Shown piece by piece: positions 44,893-54,300 of a stretch of DNA of 64,000 nucleotides. The stretch is taken from contig NZ_JAIVAI010000001.1 in assembly GCF_020171525.1 (NCBI RefSeq), forward strand, positions 868,001 to 932,000, in the 5' to 3' direction. Numbering within the stretch: the stretch's first letter is position 1; the number at the start of each line of letters is the position of its first letter. The stretch comes from Halobacillus yeomjeoni (GTDB lineage Bacteria; Bacillota; Bacilli; Bacillales; Halobacillaceae). The position numbers were made by a program, and so were the translations under genes. The notes below the pieces were generated by a model that did no database searches, was not told where the DNA came from, and saw only the letters and a list, made by a program, of their open reading frames with translations.

Positions 44893-45441
44893 CTAGTTGA
44901 TAAATTGAATACGGTCCATCGGCCAATAGGCTATAATGGCTTCACCGACGACCTGCTCCATCGGAATCATTCCAAGCATCCGACTGTCGGTCGAATTATT
45001 CCGGTTATCTCCAAGCACAAGAATATGGCCTTCAGGGACTTCTTCATTCGCGCCTGGGAGTTGTTCAATCGTAAAATTTCTAGTGTCGAACTGACCGTTT
45101 TCCGATTCTGCCCCGGCTTCATCAAAGAATGGCTCTGACATTTTCTCACCATTCACATATAATTGATTATTTTCATAGGACACATGATCACCGGGGAGCC
45201 CTATGACTCTTTTTATGTAATCTTTCTTTTCTGTCGCATGGAACACGACGACATCGAAACGTTCTGGGGAGCCTACTGTATAATTGATCTTGCTCACAAT
45301 CAGGTGATCCCCGCTATGTAATGTCGGGAGCATAGACGGACCTTCGACTACGACTGGTGCAAACAAGAATACTCGAACAATGATGGCAAGCACGGCTGCG
45401 ATGATAAAAGCTTTGATCCAATCGAGCCACTGTTTTTTCAT
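44893..45441 (-). CDS. lepB: Signal peptidase I
   Basis: Membrane-bound serine protease that cleaves signal peptides. Residues about 8-28 are the single N-terminal anchor. Catalytic Ser36 is in VVEGPSMLPTL and Lys77 in DYIKRVIGLPGD; GDNRNNSTDSR is the family box E. The frame is open far upstream through the rplS terminator, but the start that fits the family is ATG 45441 (MKKQWLDWIKAF), giving 182 aa, the size of Bacillus Sip proteins. Located between rplS and rbgA. Confidence 0.96.
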   Translation of the reverse strand: MKKQWLDWIKAFIIAAVLAIIVRVFLFAPVVVEGPSMLPTLHSGDHLIVSKINYTVGSPERFDVVVFHATEKKDYIKRVIGLPGDHVSYENNQLYVNGEKMSEPFFDEAGAESENGQFDTRNFTIEQLPGANEEVPEGHILVLGDNRNNSTDSRMLGMIPMEQVVGEAIIAYWPMDRIQFIN

Positions 45442-45473
45442 TATTATTCCCCATTCCCTGCTAATGATTAGAA

Positions 45474-45503
45474 AAAAGGAGCTTGACGAATGCAAGCTCC
45501 TTT
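45474..45503 (-). terminator. Terminator after rplS
   Basis: AAAGGAGCTTG pairs with CAAGCTCCTTT around an 8-base loop, followed by T residues on the minus strand. lepB begins 30 bases later, so read-through must feed lepB-rbgA, or they have a weak promoter of their own. Confidence 0.9.
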
Positions 45504-45511
45504 CTACTAAA

Positions 45512-45856
45512 TTAGATGATTTCTTTGATTCGAGCTGCTTTACCGCGTAGGTTACGCAAGTAGTAAAGTTTCGCACGACGGACTTTACCGCGACGAGGAC
45601 GCTCAATTTTAGCGATTCTTGGTGAATGTACTGGGAATGTACGCTCAACACCTACACCGTAAGTAATCTTACGGACAGTGAATGTTTCGCTGATTCCACC
45701 GTTTTGGCGCTTGATGACAACACCTTCGAATACCTGGATACGCTCACGGTTACCCTCGACAACCTTAACGTGTACTTTTACAGTATCACCAGGACGGAAG
45801 TCTGGGTGGTCCGTACGAAGCTGTTCCTTCGTAATGTCATGAATAAGTTGCTGCAT
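45512..45856 (-). CDS. rplS: 50S ribosomal protein L19
   Basis: Large-subunit protein at the 30S-50S interface. The 114-residue sequence has the typical [16 protein letters not shown] and [15 protein letters not shown] stretches and a basic C-terminus ([19 protein letters not shown]). It has a separate promoter and a structured leader after trmD. Confidence 0.98.
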   Translation of the reverse strand: MQQLIHDITKEQLRTDHPDFRPGDTVKVHVKVVEGNRERIQVFEGVVIKRQNGGISETFTVRKITYGVGVERTFPVHSPRIAKIERPRRGKVRRAKLYYLRNLRGKAARIKEII

Positions 45857-45945
45857 TGTGTTTCACTCCTTTTTAACTAATGCTCTTGTCTTCTAAGAGG
45901 CAGCGGAACATCGTTTTCCACTTAAACCGAACGTTTAAGCACAAA
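45857..45945 (-). promoter_or_regulatory. Structured leader of rplS, probable L19 leader
   Basis: The untranslated leader contains a stem CTTAAAC/GTTTAAG with a tight loop (45921-45939) followed by CTCTT/AAGAG near the ribosome-binding site. Bacillus rplS has a known L19 leader thought to be autoregulated; position and layout fit, but I cannot test it against the covariance model. Confidence 0.5.
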
Positions 45946-45949
45946 GTTT

Positions 45950-45978
45950 AATATACCATAAACAGCTGTTCACCGCAA
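45950..45978 (-). promoter_or_regulatory. Promoter of rplS
   Basis: Minus strand: -35 TTGCGG (45973-45978), 17-base spacer, -10 TATATT (45950-45955). It begins within ten bases of the trmD stop codon. Confidence 0.72.
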
Positions 45979-45984
45979 GGGATC

Positions 45985-46716
45985 TCAGCTATTTTTCCAC
46001 TCTTCGATCCATGCTTTTTCCTGAGGGGTGAGTTCCCTGTCTTCCAATAAATCCGGACGTCTTTCAAACGTCCGCTTCAATGATTGGTAATGTCTCCATT
46101 CATCGATTTTCGCATGGTTGCCGGATAACAGGACGTCGGGGACTTTGTGACCTCTGAATTCAGCAGGCCTCGTGTAATGGGGGTGTTCGAGCAATCCATT
46201 GGAAAAAGAATCCTGCGGGGCGGATTCCTTATTCCCTAACACACCAGGAATCAATCGGATGACGGAATCCATAACCACCATGGCTCCGAGTTCTCCCCCT
46301 GTCAACACATAGTCTCCAAGAGAAATCTCGTCTGTAACGAGCTCTTGACGAATCCGTTCGTCATAGCCTTCATAATGCCCACAGATGAAGATCAAGTGAT
46401 CCTCCTGAGCCAGTTCTTCCGCTTTCTGCTGTGAATGCGGTTCGCCTTGAGGGCACATCAATACCACTCGTGGCGGCTTTTCGCTTTTCTGCTTCAATTC
46501 ATCGATGGCATCGAATATCGGCTGTGGAGTGAGGACGAGACCTGCTCCACCCCCGTAAGGATAATCATCGACTTTATTATGTTTACTTGTTGTATAGTCT
46601 CTGAAGTTGACGTACTGATAACTGAAGGCGTCTCGTTCTTGAGCTCGTTTCATGATCGATGTATTCAATACACCATCAAACATATCAGGAAACAAAGTCA
46701 AAATATCGATATGCAT
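45985..46716 (-). CDS. trmD: tRNA (guanine-N1)-methyltransferase TrmD
   Basis: Methylates G37 of tRNAs next to the anticodon, with SAM; prevents +1 frameshifts. The SPOUT trefoil knot is visible: [32 protein letters not shown] and [16 protein letters not shown]. Length 243 aa. Start codon overlaps the rimM stop (TAATG). Confidence 0.98.
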   Translation of the reverse strand: MHIDILTLFPDMFDGVLNTSIMKRAQERDAFSYQYVNFRDYTTSKHNKVDDYPYGGGAGLVLTPQPIFDAIDELKQKSEKPPRVVLMCPQGEPHSQQKAEELAQEDHLIFICGHYEGYDERIRQELVTDEISLGDYVLTGGELGAMVVMDSVIRLIPGVLGNKESAPQDSFSNGLLEHPHYTRPAEFRGHKVPDVLLSGNHAKIDEWRHYQSLKRTFERRPDLLEDRELTPQEKAWIEEWKNS

Positions 46717-47231
46717 TAGTCTAACAGCCCCTCTATTGGATCAATGATGATTTTTTTCTGCTCCGGGTCCACTTCTTTGACGACCGGTTCAATATAAGGG
46801 ATCAGAACATCAGACTGACGGTGACGCTGCACCACCCATACGTCATTTGCGCCGGGGGTCAATATTTCCTTTACAGTACCGACTTCTTCTCCTGATTGCA
46901 GATAAACCTTACATCCGATGATTTCATGGAAATAAAATTCATGCTCGTCCAAATCCTCCTGGTCTTCTTCCGTGACCATCAGCATGCCATTTTTATAGCC
47001 CTCCACATCGTTAATGGAAGGGTGGTCTTCAAACGTCAGCAGATCGAACCCTTTATGGATGCGGTGGGAACGTACGACTAACGGCTTCGGATCTTTTCGA
47101 TCATTCACCCAATACAATTGCTGGCCAGGTTCAAAGCGTTCTTCGAAATCGGTGATCCGTTGAACCTTCACTTCTCCTTTGATGCCATGTGTATTGATTA
47201 TTTTTCCGACATTGAACATTTCTTTCTTCAT
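46716..47231 (-). CDS. rimM: 16S rRNA maturation factor RimM
   Basis: Binds S19 and assists processing of the 30S head. An N-terminal RimM beta-barrel ([18 protein letters not shown]) is followed by a PRC-barrel ([37 protein letters not shown]). Length 171 aa. Translationally coupled to trmD. Confidence 0.97.
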   Translation of the reverse strand: MKKEMFNVGKIINTHGIKGEVKVQRITDFEERFEPGQQLYWVNDRKDPKPLVVRSHRIHKGFDLLTFEDHPSINDVEGYKNGMLMVTEEDQEDLDEHEFYFHEIIGCKVYLQSGEEVGTVKEILTPGANDVWVVQRHRQSDVLIPYIEPVVKEVDPEQKKIIIDPIEGLLD

Positions 47232-47238
47232 GTCTACC

Positions 47239-47625
47239 TTACCTCGCTCGTATGACTATTCCGTCCTTTATGATCATTTGCTGATCTCGGATCATTTCAT
47301 TCCACGAATCGCCTTCATTGACCTCAATCAACGCGTCGACCTCATCCGTTTCCAGCTCACTGCCGTCGGGAAGGATCTCCAGTTGATTCAATTGGTATTC
47401 AATCCAGCGCATTTGATCTCTACGACGGCTGATTTCTTTGGAAAAACGGCGTTCGACTTCCTGTCTTGAGACGCCTGGTTTTCTTTCCAACTTCTTTTGT
47501 TCGAATGATAGTTGACGACACTCTCGGTCTAATCGAGCGATGCGTTCATCGAAGCGGTCCTTCAATTCAGCACGGCTGGATTGTGTAAGTATTTGCTTCA
47601 CAGGAATTTTCCTAATGATCTGCAT
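47239..47625 (-). CDS. ylqD: YlqD family protein
   Basis: A 128-residue protein of the YlqD family, unknown function, always in the rpsP-trmD region of Bacillaceae. Residues about 20-80 form a charged coiled coil ([30 protein letters not shown]); the C-terminus is a small beta-rich domain ending in basic residues. It lies 7 bases upstream of rimM and after a terminator-like hairpin. Confidence 0.92.
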   Translation of the reverse strand: MQIIRKIPVKQILTQSSRAELKDRFDERIARLDRECRQLSFEQKKLERKPGVSRQEVERRFSKEISRRRDQMRWIEYQLNQLEILPDGSELETDEVDALIEVNEGDSWNEMIRDQQMIIKDGIVIRAR

Positions 47626-47661
47626 TCATCGCCCGCCTCTCCACGTATCATTTTGGATTGT

Positions 47662-47690
47662 AAAAAAGGGAAAGGTTAGCCCTCTCCCTT
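47662..47690 (-). terminator. Terminator-like hairpin between khpA and ylqD
   Basis: AAGGGAGAGG pairs with CCTTTCCCTT (10 bp with one G-U) on a 5-base loop, followed by a T6 run on the minus strand. It is a complete intrinsic terminator inside what is usually treated as one operon. Confidence 0.8.
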
Positions 47691-47691
47691 C

Positions 47692-47919
47692 TTACATGAT
47701 ATCCAAATAGATTCGTTTTTCAGAATCAGATCCTGCCGCGTAAACGACAGTTCGAATCGCCTTTGCAATCCGTCCGTTTTTTCCGATCACCTTACCGACA
47801 TCATCGGGATGGACGGTCAGATGATAGACCACTTTGTGATCTTCCTCTTTCACATCAATCTTGATGTCCGCAGGGTGATCGACGAGCGGAGTGACGATTG
47901 TTTCAATCAAGGCTTGCAT
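47692..47919 (-). CDS. khpA: RNA-binding KH-domain protein KhpA (YlqC)
   Basis: Small RNA-binding protein (75 aa) that pairs with KhpB/Jag in Gram-positive bacteria and affects cell elongation. The KH core with the GxxG loop is VIGKNGRIAKAIRTV (about residues 44-58). It follows rpsP after 18 bases. Confidence 0.95.
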   Translation of the reverse strand: MQALIETIVTPLVDHPADIKIDVKEEDHKVVYHLTVHPDDVGKVIGKNGRIAKAIRTVVYAAGSDSEKRIYLDIM

Positions 47920-47937
47920 GATATCACCACTACTTTA

Positions 47938-48207
47938 TTATTGGTTTTTCTTTTCGTGGAACTGCTTCATGATGCCTTCTTTAGAGAACAGGTTACGAAC
48001 TGTGTCGCTTGGCTGTGCGCCGTTGGACATCCAGTCCATTGCTTTTTCTGCATCAAGCTTAACCTCTACTGGGTTGGAAACCGGGTTATAAGTTCCGATC
48101 TGCTCGATGATACGTCCATCACGTGGTGAACGAGAATCTGCTACTACTACACGGTAAAATGGGTTACGTTTAGATCCCATACGTTTAAGGCGAATTTTTA
48201 CTGCCAT
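47938..48207 (-). CDS. rpsP: 30S ribosomal protein S16
   Basis: Small-subunit protein needed for early 30S assembly. [20 protein letters not shown] is the standard N-terminus; 89 residues. The frame opens three codons earlier at a TTG, but GGAGG is 9 bases ahead of ATG 48207. It heads the rpsP-khpA-ylqD-rimM-trmD series from its own promoter. Confidence 0.98.
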   Translation of the reverse strand: MAVKIRLKRMGSKRNPFYRVVVADSRSPRDGRIIEQIGTYNPVSNPVEVKLDAEKAMDWMSNGAQPSDTVRNLFSKEGIMKQFHEKKNQ

Positions 48208-48251
48208 ATTTAACAACCTCCATATTTCTTAAATGTTTCACACAAATTTAG

Positions 48252-48280
48252 ATTTTAGCAGAACTTCATTTATGTGTAAA
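48252..48280 (-). promoter_or_regulatory. Promoter of rpsP
   Basis: Minus strand: -35 TTTACA (48275-48280), 17-base spacer, -10 TAAAAT (48252-48257), in the gap between ffh and rpsP. Confidence 0.72.
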
Positions 48281-48291
48281 GTGTTTTTCCA

Positions 48292-49632
48292 TTACATGAA
48301 CGGAAATTTCATTCCTTTGCCTTTTTTGCCCTTGGTATTGCTCATCTGTTTCATCATTTTCTTCATCTCTTCGAACTGTTTCAATAAACGGTTCACTTCT
48401 GATACAGATGTTCCTGAGCCTTTGGCAATACGTTTTTTACGGCTTGCATTCATAACGGAAGGATCGACCCGTTCCTCTTTGGTCATCGACTGAATGATCG
48501 CTTCGACGTGAACGATTTGTTTATCGTCGAAGGATACGTTCTTCAGACCCTTCATCTTATTGGCACCAGGAATCATATTGATGATTTCATCCAAAGGTCC
48601 CATATTCTTCACCTGCTCCATCTGCTCAAGGAAATCCTCGAACGTAAATGAAGCATTTCTCATTTTGGATTCAAGCTCTTTGGCCTGCTTTTCATCCACC
48701 TGCGTCTGGGCTTTCTCGATCAGAGTCAGCATATCTCCCATACCGAGGATACGGGAAGCCATCCGTTCAGGGTGGAATGCTTCCAGCTGGTCGAGTTTTT
48801 CTCCCATACCGGCGAACTTGATCGGCTTTCCGGTTACGGCACGGATGGATAATGCAGCTCCACCTCGTGTGTCGCCATCGAGCTTCGTCAATAGAACGCC
48901 TGTGATGTCGAGCTGGTCGTCAAAGCTTTGAGCCACATTGACGGCATCTTGTCCTGTCATCGCGTCGACAACAAGGAAGATTTCATCCGGCTGGACTTCA
49001 TCTTTGATGCGTTCAAGTTCACCCATCAACCCTTCATCGACGTGAAGACGTCCAGCGGTATCAATGATGACGTAATCATTGTGTTCTTCTTTCGCTTTGG
49101 CGATCGCATTTTTCGCGATATCCACCGGGTCCGCTTCTGTCCCTTCGGAATGGACAGGCATACCCAGCTGCTTCCCTAATGTCTCCAACTGCTGGATGGC
49201 AGCGGGACGGTACACGTCGGCTGCCGCCAACAACGGCTGACGATTATAGTTCTTGCGCAGCAAGTTGGCAAGCTTACCGGTCGTGGTCGTTTTACCTGCA
49301 CCCTGGAGACCGACCATCATGATTACGGTCGGAGGACGCTTTGCGACAGCGATTCTGCTTTCGTCGCCTCCCATCAATTCGGTCAATTCCTCTTTCACGA
49401 CTTTGATGACTTGTTGTCCTGGCGTCAGGCTGTCCATGACCTCCTGACCGACCGCACGTTCACGTATACGTTTGACAAAGTCTTTTACGACTTTGAAGTT
49501 AACATCGGCCTCAAGGAGGGCAAGACGGACTTCTCGTGTCATTTCTTTTACATCTTGTTCGGTTACCTTCCCTTTGCCTTTGATCTTTTTGATCGTATCC
49601 TGCAAACGGTCGGATAAACCTTCAAATGCCAT
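48292..49632 (-). CDS. ffh: Signal recognition particle protein Ffh
   Basis: SRP54 GTPase that binds 6S/4.5S-type SRP RNA and signal sequences of membrane proteins. N and G domains contain GLQGAGKTTTTGKLA (P-loop, about residues 106-115), DTAGRLHVDE and TKLDGDTRGG; the methionine-rich M domain follows (FLEQMEQVKNMGPLDEIIN). A glycine/lysine-rich C-terminus ends GMKFPFM. Length 446 aa. Confidence 0.98.
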   Translation of the reverse strand: MAFEGLSDRLQDTIKKIKGKGKVTEQDVKEMTREVRLALLEADVNFKVVKDFVKRIRERAVGQEVMDSLTPGQQVIKVVKEELTELMGGDESRIAVAKRPPTVIMMVGLQGAGKTTTTGKLANLLRKNYNRQPLLAAADVYRPAAIQQLETLGKQLGMPVHSEGTEADPVDIAKNAIAKAKEEHNDYVIIDTAGRLHVDEGLMGELERIKDEVQPDEIFLVVDAMTGQDAVNVAQSFDDQLDITGVLLTKLDGDTRGGAALSIRAVTGKPIKFAGMGEKLDQLEAFHPERMASRILGMGDMLTLIEKAQTQVDEKQAKELESKMRNASFTFEDFLEQMEQVKNMGPLDEIINMIPGANKMKGLKNVSFDDKQIVHVEAIIQSMTKEERVDPSVMNASRKKRIAKGSGTSVSEVNRLLKQFEEMKKMMKQMSNTKGKKGKGMKFPFM

Positions 49633-49645
49633 CGCTGAATCCCCC

Positions 49646-49975
49646 CTATTCTAATTCGTGTAGTTGTTGTAGCCAATCTTGGATACGGGGTGGAAGCTGG
49701 CCTTTCTCGACTTCTTCTTCCATTTCCCGGATCACTTCTTGACGTTTTTTGAATTTTTCATATAAATGAAGCTTGTTTTCATATTCTTCAAGCATCGTCT
49801 CTGTTCGGCGAATGTTATCATAGACCGCTTGACGAGAGACATCAAACGTTTCTGATATTTCACCAAGCGAGTAATCTTCCAGATAGTATAACTCCATATA
49901 GTTTCTTTGTTTAGGAGTCAACAACGATTGATAGAAATCAAACAAGTAATTGATGCGTGTCGTTCGTTCAAGCAC
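49646..49975 (-). CDS. ylxM: SRP-associated regulator YlxM
   Basis: A 109-residue helix-turn-helix protein, encoded before ffh in most Firmicutes; the streptococcal homologue modulates SRP activity. The DNA-binding-type helices are [20 protein letters not shown] and [10 protein letters not shown] (about residues 29-58). The start is a GTG at 49975, 10 bases after AAGGAG. Confidence 0.95.
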   Translation of the reverse strand: MLERTTRINYLFDFYQSLLTPKQRNYMELYYLEDYSLGEISETFDVSRQAVYDNIRRTETMLEEYENKLHLYEKFKKRQEVIREMEEEVEKGQLPPRIQDWLQQLHELE

Positions 49976-50050
49976 GGTTGAAGCACTCCTTGTTAAGTGA
50001 AATACCTTTACAAAAGAATACTAACGGAGTTCCTCCCTTTGTGTCAAGGT

Positions 50051-51331
50051 CTAGGACTCATTTTCTTCTTCTTCATAATCATCAATCATATCGGCAAAAA
50101 GACCGTAAACGAAGGCATGCGCGTCGAAGGTTTCGAGGTCGGTCACCTTCTCACCGAGACCGACGAGCTTGACTGGAATCTCAAGCTCATTTCTGATGGC
50201 AAGAACGATTCCACCTTTGGCCGTTCCATCCAATTTAGATAGAACAATACCGGAAACGTCGGTCGCCTCTGAGAATGTCTTCGCCTGACTCATGGCGTTT
50301 TGTCCTGTCGTTGCATCCAATACTAAAAGCACTTCATGAGGAGCGCCGGGAACTTCTCGTTCAATGACACGCTTCACTTTGCTCAATTCGTTCATAAGAT
50401 TGACTTTGTTCTGAAGGCGTCCCGCTGTATCACAGATCAGCACATCAGAATTACGGGACTTGGCAGACTTGATTCCATCATAAATGACTGCTGCAGGATC
50501 ACTGCCCTCACTGTGCTTGACTGTATTGACGCCTACACGTTCGCCCCAGGCCTCCAATTGATCGATAGCCCCGGCACGGAAGGTATCTCCTGCAGCCAAC
50601 GTCACATTCTTGCCTTCAGCTTTCAAGCGGTGAGCGAGCTTACCGATGGTCGTCGTCTTCCCGACACCGTTGACACCGACGAACAAGTAAATGGTCAAAC
50701 CATCCGGATTTTCCTTCAATCCTTCCACTTCACCTGCATCTTCGTCGCCATAGTAGATTTCTACAAGCTTCTCAGATATGACTTCTTTCACTTTCTGCGT
50801 ATCTTTGATATTGCGGCGTTTCACTTCCATCTCCAGCTCATCGATCATTTCCATGACCGTGTTCACACCCACGTCAGCTGAAATCAACACTTCTTCCAGT
50901 TCTTCGAAGAAGTCTTCATCGACGGTACGATAACGGGCGACAAGGTCATTGATTTTACTGGAGAATGAATTACGCGTCTTGGCAAGACCTCGCTTGAACT
51001 TAGAAGCGATCGAGTCTTCCTCTTCTTCTTGGACCGGGTCTTCTTCCTCCACAGTTTCTTCTTCTTGAAGCGGCTCTTCTACCTCGACAGGCTCATCCAC
51101 TTCTTCATCTTCTTCAGGTTCTTCGGGTTCTTCTTCTGAAACTTCAGCGACTTCTTCAACTTCTTGCTCTTCTGTCACTTCCGTTTCTCCTTGAAGATCG
51201 TCAGATTCAACTACATCGCCCGTATCAGGATCTTCCTCTGAGCCTTTCTCTTCTTTTTCTTCTTCTAAAGGTTCTTCCTTCACTTCAAACTCTTTAACGA
51301 ATTTCTCTTTCAGTTTTTTAAAAAAGCTCAT
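50051..51331 (-). CDS. ftsY: SRP receptor FtsY
   Basis: Membrane-associated SRP receptor GTPase. The NG domain has GVNGVGKTTTIGKLA, DTAGRLQNK and SKLDGTAKGG. Residues about 15-107 are an exceptionally acidic, E/P/V-rich A domain; B. subtilis FtsY has almost none. Such acidic segments are common in halophilic Bacillaceae, so this may be adaptation to salt. Length 426 aa. Follows smc after 13 bases. Confidence 0.97.
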   Translation of the reverse strand: MSFFKKLKEKFVKEFEVKEEPLEEEKEEKGSEEDPDTGDVVESDDLQGETEVTEEQEVEEVAEVSEEEPEEPEEDEEVDEPVEVEEPLQEEETVEEEDPVQEEEEDSIASKFKRGLAKTRNSFSSKINDLVARYRTVDEDFFEELEEVLISADVGVNTVMEMIDELEMEVKRRNIKDTQKVKEVISEKLVEIYYGDEDAGEVEGLKENPDGLTIYLFVGVNGVGKTTTIGKLAHRLKAEGKNVTLAAGDTFRAGAIDQLEAWGERVGVNTVKHSEGSDPAAVIYDGIKSAKSRNSDVLICDTAGRLQNKVNLMNELSKVKRVIEREVPGAPHEVLLVLDATTGQNAMSQAKTFSEATDVSGIVLSKLDGTAKGGIVLAIRNELEIPVKLVGLGEKVTDLETFDAHAFVYGLFADMIDDYEEEENES

Positions 51332-51344
51332 CGACTCTTCCTTT

Positions 51345-54300
51345 CTACGCTTCCAGTAATTCTTTAGTTTCTTCCAATCTTACAGATACAAGTTTGGATA
51401 CGCCTGACTCCTGCATCGTCACTCCATAAAGGACATCCGATTCTTCCATCGTTCCTTTTCTGTGTGTGATGACGATAAATTGTGTATCCGCACTGAATTC
51501 TTTCAAGAAACGGGCAAAACGATCCACGTTGGCTTCATCGAGCGCCGCTTCCACCTCATCCAGAACACAAAACGGCACCGGACGGACACGTAAGATCGAG
51601 AACAGTAACGCTATTGCCGTCAAAGCTCGTTCACCGCCGGACAAGAGACTCAAGTTCTGCAGTTTCTTCCCGGGCGGCTGAGCGACGATATCTACACCGG
51701 TTTCAAGCATGTTCCCCGGCTCTGTCAATTGAAGATCGGCACGTCCTCCACCAAATAAATCACGGAAAACTTGACCGAATTCAGCCCGGATTTTAGTGAA
51801 GGTATCCGTAAAGCGGCGATCCATTTCCCCGTCCATTTCGTTGATTACTGTGTGGAGCGTCTCTTTCGCCTCAAGCAGGTCATCCTGCTGGCCTTTCAGA
51901 AAATCATAACGTTCTACGATTCGGTCGTATTCGTCAATCGCTCCGAGGTTCACTGTACCCAGTTCTTCGATGGCACGCTTGATCAACTTCACTTCTGTTG
52001 ACGCTCGTTCAATGTCTTCAACCGGCGGGTATTCGTTTTTCGCACGCTCGAAAGTCATCACATACTCTTCCTGAAGATAGTTCAACATATTTTCAAGCTC
52101 GACATCAAGGCGGTTGGCCTTCACTTCTTTTTGTTGAATGTCCTGAACGAAATTCTGGTGATGACGCTTCTCTTCTTTCAGCGTCTGCTCATCTTTTTGA
52201 ATTTGAAGACCGTATTCATTACGCTCGTCTCTTCGATCTTGAATCAAGCTGGAAGTCGTTTCTTTCCGCTTTTTCTTTTCTTCGATCGCCTGAGCTACTT
52301 CTTCTTCTGTTTGGTTCGAGTCGACGACATCCATCAACTGCTGATGGGCATGACGGTTTTCCTCAAGCTTTTGTTCGACAGAAGCCAGCTCTTCATTATA
52401 GCGATTCACTTTTTCCTGCTGGTTGTTTACAGCTGAGTCTTGTTCAGCCAACCGGAGTTGAAGTTCGTGACGACGCTCCTGCAGATTCGCTGCATCGACA
52501 CGTTGACGCTCTTTCGTTTCAGATAAGTCATCAATCTCTTTCTGAATCGATTCCAGCTTCCTGTTCAGATCCGATAAATCTTTATCCAGTGCAGTAAGTT
52601 GACGATCCGCCTGCTCACGGTCTTGATCGAACTGCTGCTGATCCTGGTCGAATAACTGCAGTTGGTCATTGTAATGCTTCATTTTCACTTGAAGTTCACG
52701 CATATCTGATTGTTGTTCATATTCCTCATTCTTCAGGTCGGAAACTACGGCTTCAAGTTCCTCTTTGGCCTGCTGTTGAGAACTGATTGCTTGCTTCAAC
52801 TTTTGAACTTTTTGTTCAACTTCTTTCGTCTTCGTATCGAACTCAGCAATCTTCTCCTTCAGCTCCTGCAGTTCCTTTTCTCTTGTGAACAAGGATTGGT
52901 TGGATTTCTTCTGCGCGCCGCCGGACATGGAACCTCCTGGATTGACGACATCCCCATCAAGGGTAACGATGCGGTATTTCCTATTGAGGAACCTGGCAAT
53001 GGCGTTGGCATGCTCAAGCGTTTCTGCAATGACGATATGGCCAAGCAGATGCTGGATCGCTTTTTGGTATGCAGGGTCAAATTCGACAAGATCGACGGCC
53101 ACTCCTACAAATCCGTTTTGGCTTGGAAGTTGTGAGGCAGCCTGGCCGAAAATCGACCGAGGTTGAATAGACGTCAATGGCAGGAACGTCGCCCGACCTT
53201 TATTGTTCTGCTTCAACCAATGAATCGCTTGACGCCCGGTTTGGTCGTCCTTGACGACAATATGTTGAGCTTGTGCACCAAGGGCTGTCTCAATGGCTGT
53301 CAACAAATGACCTGGAATATCAATCAGTTCTAGCACAGCTCCTTCTACCCCATTGAGCTGACCTTTCTGACGGGCTTTCAACACTTCGCGGACACCTTGG
53401 AAATAGCCTGAGAAATCTTCTTTCATATCCTCGAGCATTTCTTTTTTTGAACGCATCTTTTCCAGGTATTGGTATCCTTTGTAGAGCTTTTCCTGCCACT
53501 CTTGATAGGATTGCTTGTCCGCTTCCCATTTTTGTTGAAGGGCAGTCAATTCCTGCTCCTTCCCGCTCCTTTCAGCAGAAAGCTGTTCCAGACTCTCCTT
53601 CATTTCATTCAGCGTCGATTCAAGCTGTTTACGTTCTTCACGAAGGTCTTTGAACTTATCCTGCTGGTTTCCTTTTTTATGACTGATTTGTGAAAGCTGC
53701 TTATCGAGCAGCTGCTTTTCATTTCTTTTGGCCGCCTGCTCGTTCAGTAAATCGATGTATTCACTCTTCAAATCTTCAATTTGTTCTTCGATCGCGTGGA
53801 CGTCTTCACTCAATGCCTGATTGGTCTGATTGAGCTCCTGCTTCGTCTCTTTCCGCTTACTCTTCGTTTCTTTAAGCTTAGCGGTCTCTTTTTTAGCCAC
53901 CTGCTTCAGCTGTTCGAATTTTTCCTGGAGCTCTACATACTCATTCTCGATTTTTGATTTATTCTCTTCATAGTGCTTATGACGTTCTTTCATAAGCTCT
54001 TTTTTACCTTCGAGGTTTTCCAGCTCCCGTGTCAAGACGAGCAGGGTTTCCTGCAAATCATCGATCGATTCATCGAGTGCCTGCATCTTTTCACGTTGAG
54101 AGGTCACTTCTGCTTCTTTCGATTCTATGACACTACTCAATTCTTCTTCCTTGGATTTGATTGATTTCAAATCTTTGAGCAGCTGCTGCCATTCTGTGTG
54201 AAGTTGTTCGATTTGAGTGATGAGAAGCGAGATTTCAACCTGCTTCAAATCTTCTTTCTTTTCTAAGTAATCTTTTGCGACAGCGGCCTGCTCTTTTAAA

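Noticed and set aside
45442-45651. Long N-terminal extension of signal peptidase I
   Set aside because: The frame is open through the rplS terminator and into rplS, but the family start and anchor begin at the ATG at 45441.
51998-52597. A 199-codon frame antisense to smc
   Set aside because: It lies fully opposite the smc coiled coil, whose biased codon use opens the antisense frame.
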